In this document: positions 16,629 to 26,703 of the stretch, one piece after another
Numbering within the stretch: the first letter of the stretch is position 1
Layout: the number at the start of each line of letters is the position of its first letter
Assembly: GCF_007860075.1 (NCBI RefSeq)
Contig: NZ_SJPP01000004.1
Span: 124,001 to 188,000 of the forward strand
Direction of reading: 5' to 3'
Source: Symmachiella macrocystis
GTDB taxonomy: Bacteria > Planctomycetota > Planctomycetia > Planctomycetales > Planctomycetaceae
DNA length: 64,000 bases
Translations under genes and position numbers: made by a program
Notes under the pieces: generated by a model
Databases searched by the model: none
What the model saw: only the letters and a program-made list of their open reading frames with translations
Told to the model about the DNA's origin: nothing

Positions 16629-19010
16629 ATGTCTTTGCGACGCATTGTTACCGCAACCGCGATTGTTTTCTCGACTCTCATAGGAACGGCATGTTTTGCA
16701 GAGGAGAAGCTAGACCTTGGCCAGTCGATTTTAATCGCGCCCGTTGCGGGGCCAATTGGTAAAGCAGCGGATTTTCTCAGCGATGAAGTTTATACGCGAA
16801 CGGGAATTCGCTGGTACATCCGAGATCACTTTGACGGTGCAGCCAAGGTGGTACTGTGCACAGTCGATGACGTACCTGAGGGCGTGACACTTCCTGAAGG
16901 GCTGAAGGTCCCGGAAGCTGCCGAGGGTTTTGCCATTGGCGTAAAAGGAGACACGGTCTTTCTAGTCGGTCGCGATCCGCGCGGCGTGCTGTATGCGGCG
17001 GGACGTCTGTTGCGGGCCATGGAATTGCGCCCCCGAAAGATCTCGTTACCACGCAGTACACAGGTCTCGACATCACCGAAATACCCGATGCGGGTCCATC
17101 AGTTAGGATACCGAAATTCTGCGACCAGTTACGACCTCTGGACGGAGGAGACCTACGAACAATACTTGCGGGAACTGGCGATTTTTGGATGTAGCGGAGC
17201 TGAATTGATTCAGGAATCCCCTCCCGGTGAAAAAGACAGCGTGTTGATGGCCGAGCCGCAGTGGGATATGAACCTGCGGCTTGCGAAAGTTCTCAACGAC
17301 TATGACCTGGATGTGTTTATGTGGTATCCCGTTCCAATTCTGGGGGATGACCAAGAGAAATACGATAGAGAGATTGGGTATCGGGAACGGTTTTTTGAGG
17401 AAATGCCACGGATCGATCACCTCTTCGTTCCCGGCGGAGATCCCGGGAACAACCATCCGAAGGTTTTGATGCCCGCATTGGAACAGATGGCACAAACGCT
17501 GCACAAGCGATTCCCCGATGCCGGTGTATTTGTCTCGAATCAAAAGATGATCCCTGAATGGACCGAGTGGATGTTTAATTACATCCGCGAGGAGCAGCCG
17601 AATTGGCTGGGCGGATATGTGTACGGGCCAGGGACGAAACACTCGATCATGGATGCGCGCAAGTGGTTACCGGAACAGTATCAAATTCGCCGCTACCCGG
17701 ACATCACGCACAACGTTCGCTGCCAATTTCCTGTACCGCATTGGGATGGGCGGATGGCTCAGACCGTGGGGCGCGAAGGAGTCAACCCGCGGCCGGGACA
17801 CAACCACATGGCCCACAACACGTACGCCGAATACGCCAACGGCTTTGGTTCCTATTCCGACGGAATCAATGACGATCTGAATAAGATGATTTGGAGTACA
17901 CTGGCCTGGGACCCGAATACGGACATTCACGAAATCGTCGTGGATTACGGTCGCTTATTCTTTGGCGAAGATGTCGGCCAGGATGTAGCCGACGGGCTAT
18001 GGATGCTCCAGGAAAACATGACGGGCGATTTGCTTGAAAATGAAACCGTTCCCAAGACGTTGGCCAAATGGCGTGCGATTGGCGAGAAGGTCACTCCCCA
18101 AGTTCGCAAGAGTTGGCGCTATCAGATGTATCTGATGCGTGCGCTGTTCGATCAATATACCCGCGAGCGTTATATTGCCGACATGAAGCACGAAAAGGCA
18201 GCCTACGCCGCTTTAGCAAAAGCTCCTCAAGTGGGAGCAGCCAAGGCGATTGCCGCGGCGAAAAAAGAGTTGTCCCAAGCTGATAACTACCAGAAGGGTG
18301 ACTCACTGCGACAGGAAATGGCTGAACTGGCCGACGACATGTTTCACAGCATCGGATATCAGTTCAGCGTCAAGCCCCCTTATTTCACGCGCAATCCAGA
18401 ACGGGGCGCGCTGTTGGATGCGCTGGACGTTCCCTTAAACGACCGGCCGTGGCTTGAGGATCAATTCCAACAAATCCTGGCATTGGAAGAAGCGAAAGAG
18501 CAACTGCAGCGGATCGATAATCTTGTCAATTGGGAAGACCCGGGGCCGGGCGGATTTTACGACGATTTGGGCGATCCCGAAAGACAGCCGCATGTGGATC
18601 ATTTGTCGACGTATGAAGAAAACCCCAGCCGTATTGACCGCATGACCGAAGCGCATTATCGCTGGGTAAATAATGACACCATCCAGGTGGATCCGAGATT
18701 TCGGTTTTCTATGTTGAGCAGCGCACAAACACTACATGGCGCGCCGCTGATCATGCGATACGAGGGACTGGATCAGGACGCGGAGTACAAACTTCGCGTG
18801 ATCGAGTTCGGCCGATTTGGTGCATCGATTGATTTGGTCGCCGATGACAAATTTCCTATTCACGGCCCACTGCGTCCAACCCTGCCCCTGGCGCCGGTCG
18901 AATATGACATCCCGCAAAAAGCAACGGCGGACGGGAAATTGGAGTTAAAGTGGGGTCTTGTTGAAGGTCGTGGAACGCAGGTGGCAGAAGTCTGGTTGAT
19001 TAAAAAATAG
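16629..19010 (+). CDS. secreted GH20b-domain glycoside-hydrolase-like protein, paralogue 3
   Basis: Predicted 793 residues. The ATG at 16629 sits 7 nt after GAGGGAAG and opens a signal peptide (RRIVTATAIVFSTLIGTACF, cleavage near CFA); an upstream in-frame TTG overlaps the ribosome site and is rejected. Domain order matches paralogues 1 and 2: a GH20b-like domain with GVLYAAGRLLRAM, a barrel-like middle with LFVPGGDPGN and DAGVFVSNQKM, a helical part, and a beta-rich C-terminus with EDPGPGGFYDDLG and AEVWLIKK. It is closest to paralogue 2. It is separated from the tandem pair by the cytochrome and DUF1559 genes. Catalytic residues are not identified. Confidence 0.65.
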   Translation: MSLRRIVTATAIVFSTLIGTACFAEEKLDLGQSILIAPVAGPIGKAADFLSDEVYTRTGIRWYIRDHFDGAAKVVLCTVDDVPEGVTLPEGLKVPEAAEGFAIGVKGDTVFLVGRDPRGVLYAAGRLLRAMELRPRKISLPRSTQVSTSPKYPMRVHQLGYRNSATSYDLWTEETYEQYLRELAIFGCSGAELIQESPPGEKDSVLMAEPQWDMNLRLAKVLNDYDLDVFMWYPVPILGDDQEKYDREIGYRERFFEEMPRIDHLFVPGGDPGNNHPKVLMPALEQMAQTLHKRFPDAGVFVSNQKMIPEWTEWMFNYIREEQPNWLGGYVYGPGTKHSIMDARKWLPEQYQIRRYPDITHNVRCQFPVPHWDGRMAQTVGREGVNPRPGHNHMAHNTYAEYANGFGSYSDGINDDLNKMIWSTLAWDPNTDIHEIVVDYGRLFFGEDVGQDVADGLWMLQENMTGDLLENETVPKTLAKWRAIGEKVTPQVRKSWRYQMYLMRALFDQYTRERYIADMKHEKAAYAALAKAPQVGAAKAIAAAKKELSQADNYQKGDSLRQEMAELADDMFHSIGYQFSVKPPYFTRNPERGALLDALDVPLNDRPWLEDQFQQILALEEAKEQLQRIDNLVNWEDPGPGGFYDDLGDPERQPHVDHLSTYEENPSRIDRMTEAHYRWVNNDTIQVDPRFRFSMLSSAQTLHGAPLIMRYEGLDQDAEYKLRVIEFGRFGASIDLVADDKFPIHGPLRPTLPLAPVEYDIPQKATADGKLELKWGLVEGRGTQVAEVWLIKK

Positions 19011-19128
19011 TGATGTCAGCCGTGGTTGGAACATGCGGGACAAACGACCCGCGTAATGATTTCGACCACAAACGCTACTGTTTAGGCCAGCCTACCCCTA
19101 CTGATTCACGACATCGCGTCGAACTCTG

Positions 19129-20121
19129 TTACTTGCTCATCTCGTACTTCAGCACGAATTGATGATCGTCGGCATCAGGCGCGATCTTCGTTCCGCTGCA
19201 CAGTTCTTGCTGTAGCGGGCTGTAGGTCATGACCGAAATTTGATTTTTTTTCGGCTCGAAACGATAGATGCGCAGGAATCCACCCCGGTAGTCGCTCAGG
19301 CATTCGTGTACCGAATTACCGTGGTCTCCTTTCACTGTGCGGTGCATCGCTTGTGTGCGACTCTGATCGCCACAGCAAATAAGAAATAGATTTCGATGCT
19401 TGCTGAAGCACTTCTCCCACATCTGCTGGGGAGTGTTGCCTCGTTTTCCTTGCGTCTTGTGCCAGCGCATGCGGCCTTTGGTTGCGTCGTAGTAGTCGCG
19501 GGATTCACGAGGCCGGTCGCGTGGTCCCAAGTACATGTGCGTCGTGACCATCGCGCGTCGATCGGAATGTTTTTCCAACACGCCATTGGCCCAGTGCAGC
19601 ACGTCATCGGGCGCATTGCACTCTAGATGCAAAATTACAAAATCCATCCCTCCGGCTGTAATCAACTGGTAACTGTCCGCATTATTCTTGATCTGTCCCC
19701 CGTACCACTTCTCGTTCTCGAACAAGGACGCAGGGAAAGTTTCTTGAAACTTCTGCGAATCCCCTCCTGAGAGCATGTCATGGTTTCCGACCGAAAACGC
19801 AAACGGCAACTTGCCGGAAAGCCGTAGCATGTGCTTGCGGGCGATCTGCCATTCTTCATCGCTTTTATATTTATTGACAATATCGCCGACATGGCTGACA
19901 AATACGATTCTCTGCGTCTTGCGATTGTCCAGGATCCAATTCACCTCAGCTTCAAAATATGCTTCGTTTTTATCGCTCACATATCCTTGAGTATCGGGCA
20001 GGACGACGAAGCTAAACGTTCCCGCTGGCGCAACTGCCGGTTCATCCGCAATGCCACGTGCAACGCACATTGTGAAAAGTGCGCCTGCCAGGATCGTAAT
20101 CTGAAGAACGATTTGTTTCAT
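19129..20121 (-). CDS. secreted calcineurin-like metallophosphoesterase
   Basis: Predicted 330 residues. The start at 20121 is chosen because AAGAGGCGG lies 8 nt upstream and a signal peptide follows (IVLQITILAGALFTMCVA). Metallophosphoesterase motifs appear in order: LPDTQ (the D-x-H motif with Gln in place of His, common in this subgroup), GDIVNKY, GNHDM and TTHMY. These residues bind a di-metal centre that cleaves phosphomonoesters or diesters. The protein should be periplasmic or extracellular. It is next to a PhoD-type gene on the same strand with a ~140-bp gap. The substrate is unknown; a phosphate-scavenging role is an inference. Confidence 0.8.
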   Translation of the reverse strand: MKQIVLQITILAGALFTMCVARGIADEPAVAPAGTFSFVVLPDTQGYVSDKNEAYFEAEVNWILDNRKTQRIVFVSHVGDIVNKYKSDEEWQIARKHMLRLSGKLPFAFSVGNHDMLSGGDSQKFQETFPASLFENEKWYGGQIKNNADSYQLITAGGMDFVILHLECNAPDDVLHWANGVLEKHSDRRAMVTTHMYLGPRDRPRESRDYYDATKGRMRWHKTQGKRGNTPQQMWEKCFSKHRNLFLICCGDQSRTQAMHRTVKGDHGNSVHECLSDYRGGFLRIYRFEPKKNQISVMTYSPLQQELCSGTKIAPDADDHQFVLKYEMSK

Positions 20122-20260
20122 ATTTTGCCGCCTCTTAGAATATGACACCTACTTAATTTCCCGCAGCTTAACGGAAACCTATTTGCCGCCTCAACTTCGC
20201 CTGAGACTTAGAATGGCGATGTGACTCGTGCCAACTGTGAGAGTCGGCTGCTGTTGATCA

Positions 20261-21841
20261 TCAGGCCGGCTTGGCGCCGGGCTGGCCCTGTTGGATGACA
20301 AATGATCCCTTTGTGAGAATGGGCGCGCCGGGTTTGTCAACATAGGGAGTCACACGGAAGTGAGACGTCCAGGTCTTTGGCGTGAGTTCGCAGGAGACAT
20401 AGCCTCGATTGGAATTGTACCAGCGAACAAAATCGTTCTGAGCCGCGGCCCGTTCGTATTCAGGGATATGGTTTCCACCGTTACCGCTGGAAGTCATCGA
20501 TGTGCCGACCAGCTCGGTGCCAACGAGCGGAGACTTCGGATCTTCAAAATCGAGCTGCAAATCATTGACCCAATTGAGGTGAATATCGCCGGTCAGCACG
20601 ACTGGGTTGGGAATGTTTCGTTCATGGAAGAAACGCAACAATCGACGGCGACTGATCTCGTAACCGGGCCATTGGTCCATACTGTAACGGCGATACTCCC
20701 CTTCACCACGGTTGAGAGGCGCCATCATGACCTGCTGGGCCAGCACGTTCCAGGTTGATGGTGACTTGAGGAGGCTCGACATCAGCCAATGCTCTTGCTT
20801 GGCTCCCAGCATGGTGGCCTGCGGGTCGAGGGCCTTGCCGATCATCGGTTTCTGGTGGTCGCCATTGGGCTGATCCGAGCGGTATTGCCGTGTATCGAGC
20901 ACATGGAAATTCGCCAGTCGACCGTACTGGCAGCCTCGGTAAAGTTTCATGTGCGGCCCCTGCGGAAAGGACCGACGCCGCAGCGGCATAAATTCGTAAT
21001 AGGCCTGATAGGCATTCATCCGCCGCGCTAGAAACGCTTCTGGAGAAATCCCATCTTCCTCGGAAACCAGGTTCGCATAATTGTTGTCAAACTCATGGTC
21101 GTCCCACGTGACGAGCCACGGAAACAGACGATGAGTCTCCTGCAGCGTCTCGTCGAGGCGATATTGCGTGTAACGGATGCGATAGTCGTCCAGGCTTTTG
21201 ACTTCGCCGCCAATATGTTTGCGGGGCCGCTTATCGATTCCGGCATACTCGTAGATGTAATCGCCCAGATGGACGACCAAGTCGAGGTCTTCCTGTTGCA
21301 TGTGAGGATAGCCGTTGAAGTAGCCGCTCTCATAATGTTGACAGGATGTGAACGCGAATTTCAGGCGATCGGGCATGGCATCATAAGCCGGTGCCGTGCG
21401 TGTGCGTCCGATGGGACTGGTTTCGTCGCCGGCGTGAAACCGATAGAAATACCAACGGTGCGGTTCCAGACCATCGACTTCGACATGCACCGAATGTCCC
21501 AATTGCGGCATTGCCCAGGCGACCCCACTTTGGACCACGTTGGCGAACGCCTCATCATCGGCAACTTCCCACCGAGTCGGCACAGCATTATTGGGCATGC
21601 CGCCACCCTGGAGCGGCTGCGGAGCGAGCCGTGTCCACAGCACGATGCCATTTGGCTCGGGATCCCCGGATGCCACCCCGAATGTGAACGGGTTCCCGTC
21701 AAAACGCGGGCGTTGCGCCACCTCTCCCTCAGCTCTCAAGGCAATCGTGGGAATCGCTGACACCGCTGCCAGGTAACTCAGAAAGTCACGTCGTGCGATA
21801 CCGTATTTGCGGGGCTGTGATGATTTTCTGTGATGAGCCAT
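20261..21841 (-). CDS. PhoD-type alkaline phosphatase
   Basis: Predicted 526 residues. The N-terminus has a Tat signal, RRDFLSYLAAVSAI, typical for PhoD proteins, which are exported folded with Fe and Ca in the active site. PhoD motifs include FTFGVASGDPEPNGIVLWTR at the N-terminal domain, FTSCQHYESGYFNGY, HLGDYIYEY, TWDDHEFDNNYA and LTGDIHLNWV. These residues bind the metal centre. The enzyme releases phosphate from mono- and diesters outside the cytoplasm. The start at 21841 is preferred over a longer frame because it gives a normal Tat signal. The length fits the family. Its minus-strand neighbour at 19129 is another phosphoesterase. Confidence 0.88.
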   Translation of the reverse strand: MAHHRKSSQPRKYGIARRDFLSYLAAVSAIPTIALRAEGEVAQRPRFDGNPFTFGVASGDPEPNGIVLWTRLAPQPLQGGGMPNNAVPTRWEVADDEAFANVVQSGVAWAMPQLGHSVHVEVDGLEPHRWYFYRFHAGDETSPIGRTRTAPAYDAMPDRLKFAFTSCQHYESGYFNGYPHMQQEDLDLVVHLGDYIYEYAGIDKRPRKHIGGEVKSLDDYRIRYTQYRLDETLQETHRLFPWLVTWDDHEFDNNYANLVSEEDGISPEAFLARRMNAYQAYYEFMPLRRRSFPQGPHMKLYRGCQYGRLANFHVLDTRQYRSDQPNGDHQKPMIGKALDPQATMLGAKQEHWLMSSLLKSPSTWNVLAQQVMMAPLNRGEGEYRRYSMDQWPGYEISRRRLLRFFHERNIPNPVVLTGDIHLNWVNDLQLDFEDPKSPLVGTELVGTSMTSSGNGGNHIPEYERAAAQNDFVRWYNSNRGYVSCELTPKTWTSHFRVTPYVDKPGAPILTKGSFVIQQGQPGAKPA

Positions 21842-22056
21842 CTGTCGAAACGATCTATAATCCAGGTGTAAAAACAAAGTCTGAGCCGAAGTTCGACCAG
21901 TCGGAGGGGAACTCTATCATATCTGAAGAGAGAACCAATCGGAAGCTTCGAAGCACCGCGGCAAAAACAGCCTATACACTTGGTTTTCAGACGTCTCCCA
22001 CCTAGAAAGCTCGTATCAGTTAACGACACGCGTCTCTAAATTGCATTGCATAACGA

Positions 22057-24282
22057 TCACTCCGCTCGGCGAAATGAATGTCCTGTTTTTAGTCCGACTA
22101 CGAAAACAACAAGTGCCACCGCTCCGAGGAAGAACACAGTGTCGCCGGGGACACGCATCCATTTTAGGGTCTGCATCAGATCCGTCTGCATGAATTCTGC
22201 GCTTCGAGCGTACCAGTAACCCCGTTCAACGGATGCTTTCGTCTGCAGTAATCCGACCGGCAGTAGGCTGAGGAGGCACATCGCCATTAAGCCGCCATTT
22301 AATGCCCAAAACGAAAACCGCAGCAGACCATCCTTCCACGCGCGGCCCGGAACGAGAACGCGCAGGCACATGAGCATCAGCCCGATCCCCAGCATCCCAT
22401 ACACACCAAACAAAGCCGCGTGGCCGTGCAGGGGCGTCGTGTTCAGTCCCTGCATATAGTACAGCGCGATTGGTGGATTGATCATGAAACCAAACAAGCC
22501 GGCTCCGATCATGTTCCAGAACGCAACGGCGACGAAGAAGTAGATCGGCCACTTGTATCGTTGGACCCACTGCGACGAACGTGAACGACGTAGGTCTTCG
22601 GTGGCGTCGAAACCGACCAGAACCAGCGGAACGACTTCCAGAGCACTAAAGACAGAACCCCAGACCAACGCGACTGTCGGTGTTCCGGAAAAGTACAAGT
22701 GGTGACAGGTACCGATGATTCCACCGGAAAGAAATATGGTTGCCGACAGTAGGGCAGCCGCCGCGGCGATACGCGGACGAATCAGATTCAGCCGCATGAA
22801 GGTGAACGCGATCACGGTTGTGGCAAACACTTCAAAAAAGCCTTCGACCCACAAGTGCACGACCCACCATCGCCAGTATTCCACCATCGAGAGGTGGGTG
22901 TGCCGTCCCCAGGTGAGGCCGGCGCCGTAGAACAGTGCGATGGCTCCTGTGGCCACAGCCAACAGAATGACAAGTTGACGTTGCTGCCCGGTTTTTCTCA
23001 TCGCGGGAAGCAGTACACGAATCATCAAGAACAACCACAGCAGCAGACCGACCATTAACGCGATTTGCCAGACTCGCCCCAGATCCACGTATTCGTAGCC
23101 TTGATGTCCGAAGTAAAATGATACGGTATCGGTCATCTTGTTCTGAATGCTCAGCCATTCGCCGGTTAACGATCCGACGACCACGAGCAACAAGGCGGCG
23201 AACAGCACGTTCACGCCGAGTCGCTGACCTTTGGGTTCCTGATCGCTGACAAGCGGGCCGATGAACAACCCGGCTGCCAGCCAAGCCGTGGCGATCCAAA
23301 ACAGCCCCATCTGCACATGCCACGTGCGAGTCACGCTGTATGGCAACCATTCGGACAAGGGAATACCGTAAAACCCATCCCCTTCGACACCGTAATGCGC
23401 TGTGATGACACCCAATAGCATCTGGACAAGAATTAACGCAGCGACGACCCAAAAGTATTTGATAGTCGCTCGCTGAGAAGGCGTGGCTTCCCACAATGCC
23501 AGTGGATCCGATTCGGGAGGTAATGGTTCCTCTTCTTCGTTTCGTTTCGAAGCATACCACCACGCCATCCCCGCGATGCCGGCTAGTAAAACGATGATGC
23601 TTACACCGGTCCAGACAATATTGTCACCCGTCGGTCGATTGCCGACCAGCGGCTCGTGAGGCCAGTTGTTTGTGTAGCTAACCGGCTCGTCGGGGCGATT
23701 TGTCGAGGCTGCCCAAGACGTCCAAAAGAAAAAAGCTGATAGTTTTCGCAGCCGGTCTGAATCAGATACGGCACCGGCAGGAATCGCATAGTCGGCGTTT
23801 CCATTCGAAAAAACATCGCTGTAGTGTGCCAGATTTGACTCGAACGCATCCACGCGAATTGGATCGATCGTGACAATTCCGGTTTCTGTATCGAAGGTGT
23901 TCGTCCGCAGCAGATCAGTCAATCTCGCCTGAAGCTGAGCTTGCTGTTCGTGATCGAGTTCCTCAAACGTGCTGCCGTAATCGGCGTCTGCCCAACGATC
24001 CAAAATGAAAATGGCTTCGCGATGCAGCCAGTCGGCCGTCCAGTCGGGAGCGACGTAGCTACCGTGCCCCCAGATCGAACCAACTTCCATTCCCCCCAGC
24101 GACTGCCACACATTCTGACCGGCGGACACATCTCCGCTCTCGATCAACGTGTTGCCATCGGTTGTAACGACCCGATCAAACAGAGGCGGCATTTCCTGGT
24201 AAATTCGAGTCCCGATCCAGCCTAGGACCAAAAATGAAAAGAACATCACAGCCAAAAAAAGTAGCCAAAGCCGTCGCATCAT
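22057..24282 (-). CDS. norZ: quinol-dependent nitric oxide reductase (qNor type)
   Basis: Predicted 741 residues, the usual length of the single-subunit quinol-oxidising NO reductase. After one N-terminal helix comes a periplasmic domain with GGMEVGSIWGHGSYVAPDW, a qNor signature, then about twelve membrane helices. Haem- and iron-binding histidines are in RTWHVQMGLFW, VVHLWVEGFFEVF, CHHLYFSGTP and HGHAALFGVYG; the Glu residues of EGFFEVF belong to the active site. It reduces NO to N2O with quinol electrons at the cytoplasmic membrane. It is downstream of hmp and ric on the same strand, and together they form an NO-detoxification set. No denitrification reductases are next to it, so defence against NO is the likely role. 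Confidence 0.92.
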   Translation of the reverse strand: MMRRLWLLFLAVMFFSFLVLGWIGTRIYQEMPPLFDRVVTTDGNTLIESGDVSAGQNVWQSLGGMEVGSIWGHGSYVAPDWTADWLHREAIFILDRWADADYGSTFEELDHEQQAQLQARLTDLLRTNTFDTETGIVTIDPIRVDAFESNLAHYSDVFSNGNADYAIPAGAVSDSDRLRKLSAFFFWTSWAASTNRPDEPVSYTNNWPHEPLVGNRPTGDNIVWTGVSIIVLLAGIAGMAWWYASKRNEEEEPLPPESDPLALWEATPSQRATIKYFWVVAALILVQMLLGVITAHYGVEGDGFYGIPLSEWLPYSVTRTWHVQMGLFWIATAWLAAGLFIGPLVSDQEPKGQRLGVNVLFAALLLVVVGSLTGEWLSIQNKMTDTVSFYFGHQGYEYVDLGRVWQIALMVGLLLWLFLMIRVLLPAMRKTGQQRQLVILLAVATGAIALFYGAGLTWGRHTHLSMVEYWRWWVVHLWVEGFFEVFATTVIAFTFMRLNLIRPRIAAAAALLSATIFLSGGIIGTCHHLYFSGTPTVALVWGSVFSALEVVPLVLVGFDATEDLRRSRSSQWVQRYKWPIYFFVAVAFWNMIGAGLFGFMINPPIALYYMQGLNTTPLHGHAALFGVYGMLGIGLMLMCLRVLVPGRAWKDGLLRFSFWALNGGLMAMCLLSLLPVGLLQTKASVERGYWYARSAEFMQTDLMQTLKWMRVPGDTVFFLGAVALVVFVVGLKTGHSFRRAE

Positions 24283-24515
24283 GTTCTCGCTTTGTGTTAT
24301 TTAAATCGATATGTTTTGAGTTCAGAGATTGAACGTCGCTTACCAGAAATCCCAATTGCTCACTTGGAACGCCAAAATACTCTATGCAATAATCAGCGGC
24401 ATACCGAGAATCGCCTAGGCTCCGTGTTTCTGCGGGTACTTTTGTGTAAGTGGAACCTCAAAGGGAACAGCTTGGACATCACGAGATGAAACAGATCATC
24501 GTATTGCGAACACGC

Positions 24516-25271
24516 TCATCGCGCTGCCGCATCTTGTGCGGAAGCTTCTCCCAATTCGGCCGCCAGTTGTGATGCTCGCGGGAACAACACATTGTTCTCC
24601 TTGTGAATGTGGCGATGCAGGTCGGCTTCCAGTTCCCGCAATCCATCGAGCATTGCTCGAAATGTGTTGCAACCACCGTCAGGTAACGTGAAGTCAGACG
24701 AGGCCTCGCGAATATCACGCAAAGCTTGGCCGGCGACATCGTGTTCGTGTTCCATCATGCGTATTGGATTGTCGACCGATCCAAACGGGAATGTCGGCAG
24801 AGCTCCTGATTGTTCGATCGTGCGGATGGCCGGAAACAGAATCTGCTCCTCCTTGAGCATGTGCGGTACGAGTTCGTCTCGCAGTTGCTGGAAAGATGTC
24901 CCCATACGTTCCAGCCAGGCATGTTGTTTGCCATGAACGGACACAACTTTGTCGACAAGCTGCGTTAGTCGTGGTAGCTCACGTTTCAGATACTCGTGGT
25001 GCGTCGCCTCGATCGAATCGCACATATCGGCCAGGGACTTTGACGCAAAGTCGTTCTCAGATGCATCTTCCCCTGCGCCACACGCAATGACATCGTGCAG
25101 TTTCTCAAGAACGGACTGAGCATCAATTTGCCCCGTTCGGCACGCTGCTTCCAACGGTTGACCACCGCCGCAACAGTAGTCGATTTTGTGCTGTTCGAAC
25201 ACGCGAGAGGTCGCCGGATATTCGGTGACCCACTGGCCAACGGAGTCTGCTAGGTTCAACGGTTTTGTCAT
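24516..25271 (-). CDS. ric: iron-sulfur cluster repair di-iron protein (RIC/ScdA/YtfE)
   Basis: Predicted 251 residues. The start at 25271 follows AAAAGGAT. The first ~60 residues are the ScdA N-terminal domain, with the motif DYCCGGG. The rest is a hemerythrin-like four-helix bundle with iron-ligand histidines in EATHHEYLKRELPRL, HGKQHAWLER, HMLKEEQILFPAI, MEHEHD and LHRHIHKENNVLFPRA. RIC proteins repair Fe-S clusters damaged by NO or oxidants and hold a di-iron centre in the cytoplasm. The gene is 56 nt after hmp and 233 nt before norZ on the same strand, a common partnership in NO-stress regulons. Confidence 0.92.
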   Translation of the reverse strand: MTKPLNLADSVGQWVTEYPATSRVFEQHKIDYCCGGGQPLEAACRTGQIDAQSVLEKLHDVIACGAGEDASENDFASKSLADMCDSIEATHHEYLKRELPRLTQLVDKVVSVHGKQHAWLERMGTSFQQLRDELVPHMLKEEQILFPAIRTIEQSGALPTFPFGSVDNPIRMMEHEHDVAGQALRDIREASSDFTLPDGGCNTFRAMLDGLRELEADLHRHIHKENNVLFPRASQLAAELGEASAQDAAAR

Positions 25272-25327
25272 TTTTGATATCCTTTTGTGCAATGCCAATA
25301 CGTTTGGACAAACAGCTGTGCGATCAA

Positions 25328-26569
25328 TCAAGTGGCCAACGATGCCGCCTCTAATTCCTGCTTGGGGCCGAAGAATTCGTAGCGCATGCGGTGTTCGTCA
25401 ACGTTTAGTTCCTGCAGGCTCGCGTGGATGTTCGCCATGAATGGTCGCGGACCACAGAAGTAAAAGTCCGCTTCGTCATAAGGGGTCCAGTCACGCAGAA
25501 ACTCAGTCGTCACGAACCCGGCTTTGTCGCAATTGCCATTTTCGAGGTCGCCCGGCAACGGAGCATCGTACAGAACCTGTGTCTGCACGTTCGGGCCAGT
25601 CTGTGCAAGGTTGCGGATTTCATCCGCAAAAGCATGGGCCTTGCTATTGCGAGCTGCCTGGACAAAGTAGATCGAGGCCTCGGGGTTCGCATGAATGATC
25701 GACTTGGCCATCGACAACAGTGGTGTGACACCAATGCCTCCCGCGAGCAATACTATCGGCTTGCTCGTCGCCGCCTCAGGGTCGACGGTGAATTCGCCAC
25801 AGGGCGGACCGATCTGAATGCGATGCCCCGGCTCGGTCACCTCATGCAGGTGGCAAGAAATCAGACCGTCCGGTGCATCAGGCGCGAGTCGCTCTTCGCG
25901 CTTAACGCTAATACGAAAGTGCTGCTCGCCGGTTCGATCAGACAAGCTATAATTGCGAGGCGACGTGGGGGTGCGAAGGTCATCGATGTGAACGGTGATG
26001 TACTGTCCTGGCTTGAAGAGGGGCAGTCCCCCCTCGTCCTCCGGTTTCAGGTAGAACGAAGTCACGACATCGCTTTCGGGCACTTTGCGATCGACCACGA
26101 AAGTGCGGTAACCATTCCAGCCGCCAGGCATGGATTGTTGCTCATCATAAATCGCTCCTTCGCGACCAATAAAGATGTCCGCTAAAAACCCGTAGGCTTC
26201 CGCCACAGCATCAATGATTTCGTCGGTTGCCGCCTCGCCCATCACATCTTTGATCGCGTCGAGCAGATGTTTGCCAACAATCGGGTAATGCTCGGCCTTA
26301 ATACCCAACGAACAATGCTTTTGAGCGATTAATTCGACTGCGGGAATCAACACAGCCGGATTGTCGATATGGGTGAAATACGCACAGATCGCCCCCGCTA
26401 GAGCTCTCTGTTGACCACCGGTATGCTGATGCGCCTGATTGAAAAACGCTTTGACTTCCGGGTTGCCCTGAAACATTCGTTCGTAAAACCGCCGCGTAAT
26501 GGTTTCCGCATTGGCAGCAACGGCCGGGGTGATTTCCTTAACAATCTGGACCGTTTTCTCGCTGAGCAT
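25328..26569 (-). CDS. hmp: flavohaemoglobin, NO dioxygenase
   Basis: Predicted 413 residues, slightly longer than the usual ~400. The N-terminal globin domain (about 1-140) has the proximal haem His in [16 protein letters not shown], and the middle holds YGFLADIFI. The FAD domain has RNYSLSD, and the NAD domain has [15 protein letters not shown] and [10 protein letters not shown]. The enzyme turns NO and O2 into nitrate using NAD(P)H in the cytoplasm. CAGGAA precedes the ATG. It heads the minus-strand set hmp-ric-norZ. The 130-bp gap to the divergent Rrf2 gene contains a perfect dyad that could be the operator for both directions. Confidence 0.93.
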   Translation of the reverse strand: MLSEKTVQIVKEITPAVAANAETITRRFYERMFQGNPEVKAFFNQAHQHTGGQQRALAGAICAYFTHIDNPAVLIPAVELIAQKHCSLGIKAEHYPIVGKHLLDAIKDVMGEAATDEIIDAVAEAYGFLADIFIGREGAIYDEQQSMPGGWNGYRTFVVDRKVPESDVVTSFYLKPEDEGGLPLFKPGQYITVHIDDLRTPTSPRNYSLSDRTGEQHFRISVKREERLAPDAPDGLISCHLHEVTEPGHRIQIGPPCGEFTVDPEAATSKPIVLLAGGIGVTPLLSMAKSIIHANPEASIYFVQAARNSKAHAFADEIRNLAQTGPNVQTQVLYDAPLPGDLENGNCDKAGFVTTEFLRDWTPYDEADFYFCGPRPFMANIHASLQELNVDEHRMRYEFFGPKQELEAASLAT

Positions 26570-26623
26570 GTCTGTTCCTGCTTATTTAGATGTTGCTGTC
26601 TTGATTCGGGACGGATAAACTCA

Positions 26624-26674
26624 ATTCTTCACCCAAAGGTATAGAATACAATAGTGGACGTCAAGGTAAAGAAT
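26624..26674. promoter_or_regulatory. candidate NO-responsive operator between hmp and rrf2
   Basis: A perfect 24-bp dyad, ATTCT-N2-ACC-N4-GGT-N2-AGAAT, lies at 26624-26647. A further half-site copy, AAGGTAAAGAAT at 26663-26674, repeats the right arm (AAGGTATAGAAT) 27 bp away. On the minus strand TTGACG (26659-26664) and TATACC (26638-26643) could be the -35 and -10 of hmp, with a short 15-bp spacer; the dyad would cover the -10. The divergent Rrf2 regulator is the natural candidate to bind here. No match to the proteobacterial NsrR box is claimed. Confidence 0.5.
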
Positions 26675-26703
26675 TGCAGCCGGGAGAATTTCCGGGAAAT
26701 ACC

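Noticed and set aside
22832-23563. A 243-codon frame inside the norZ gene
   Set aside because: It lies fully within the qNor coding region in another phase and reads as basic, Arg-rich shadow sequence.
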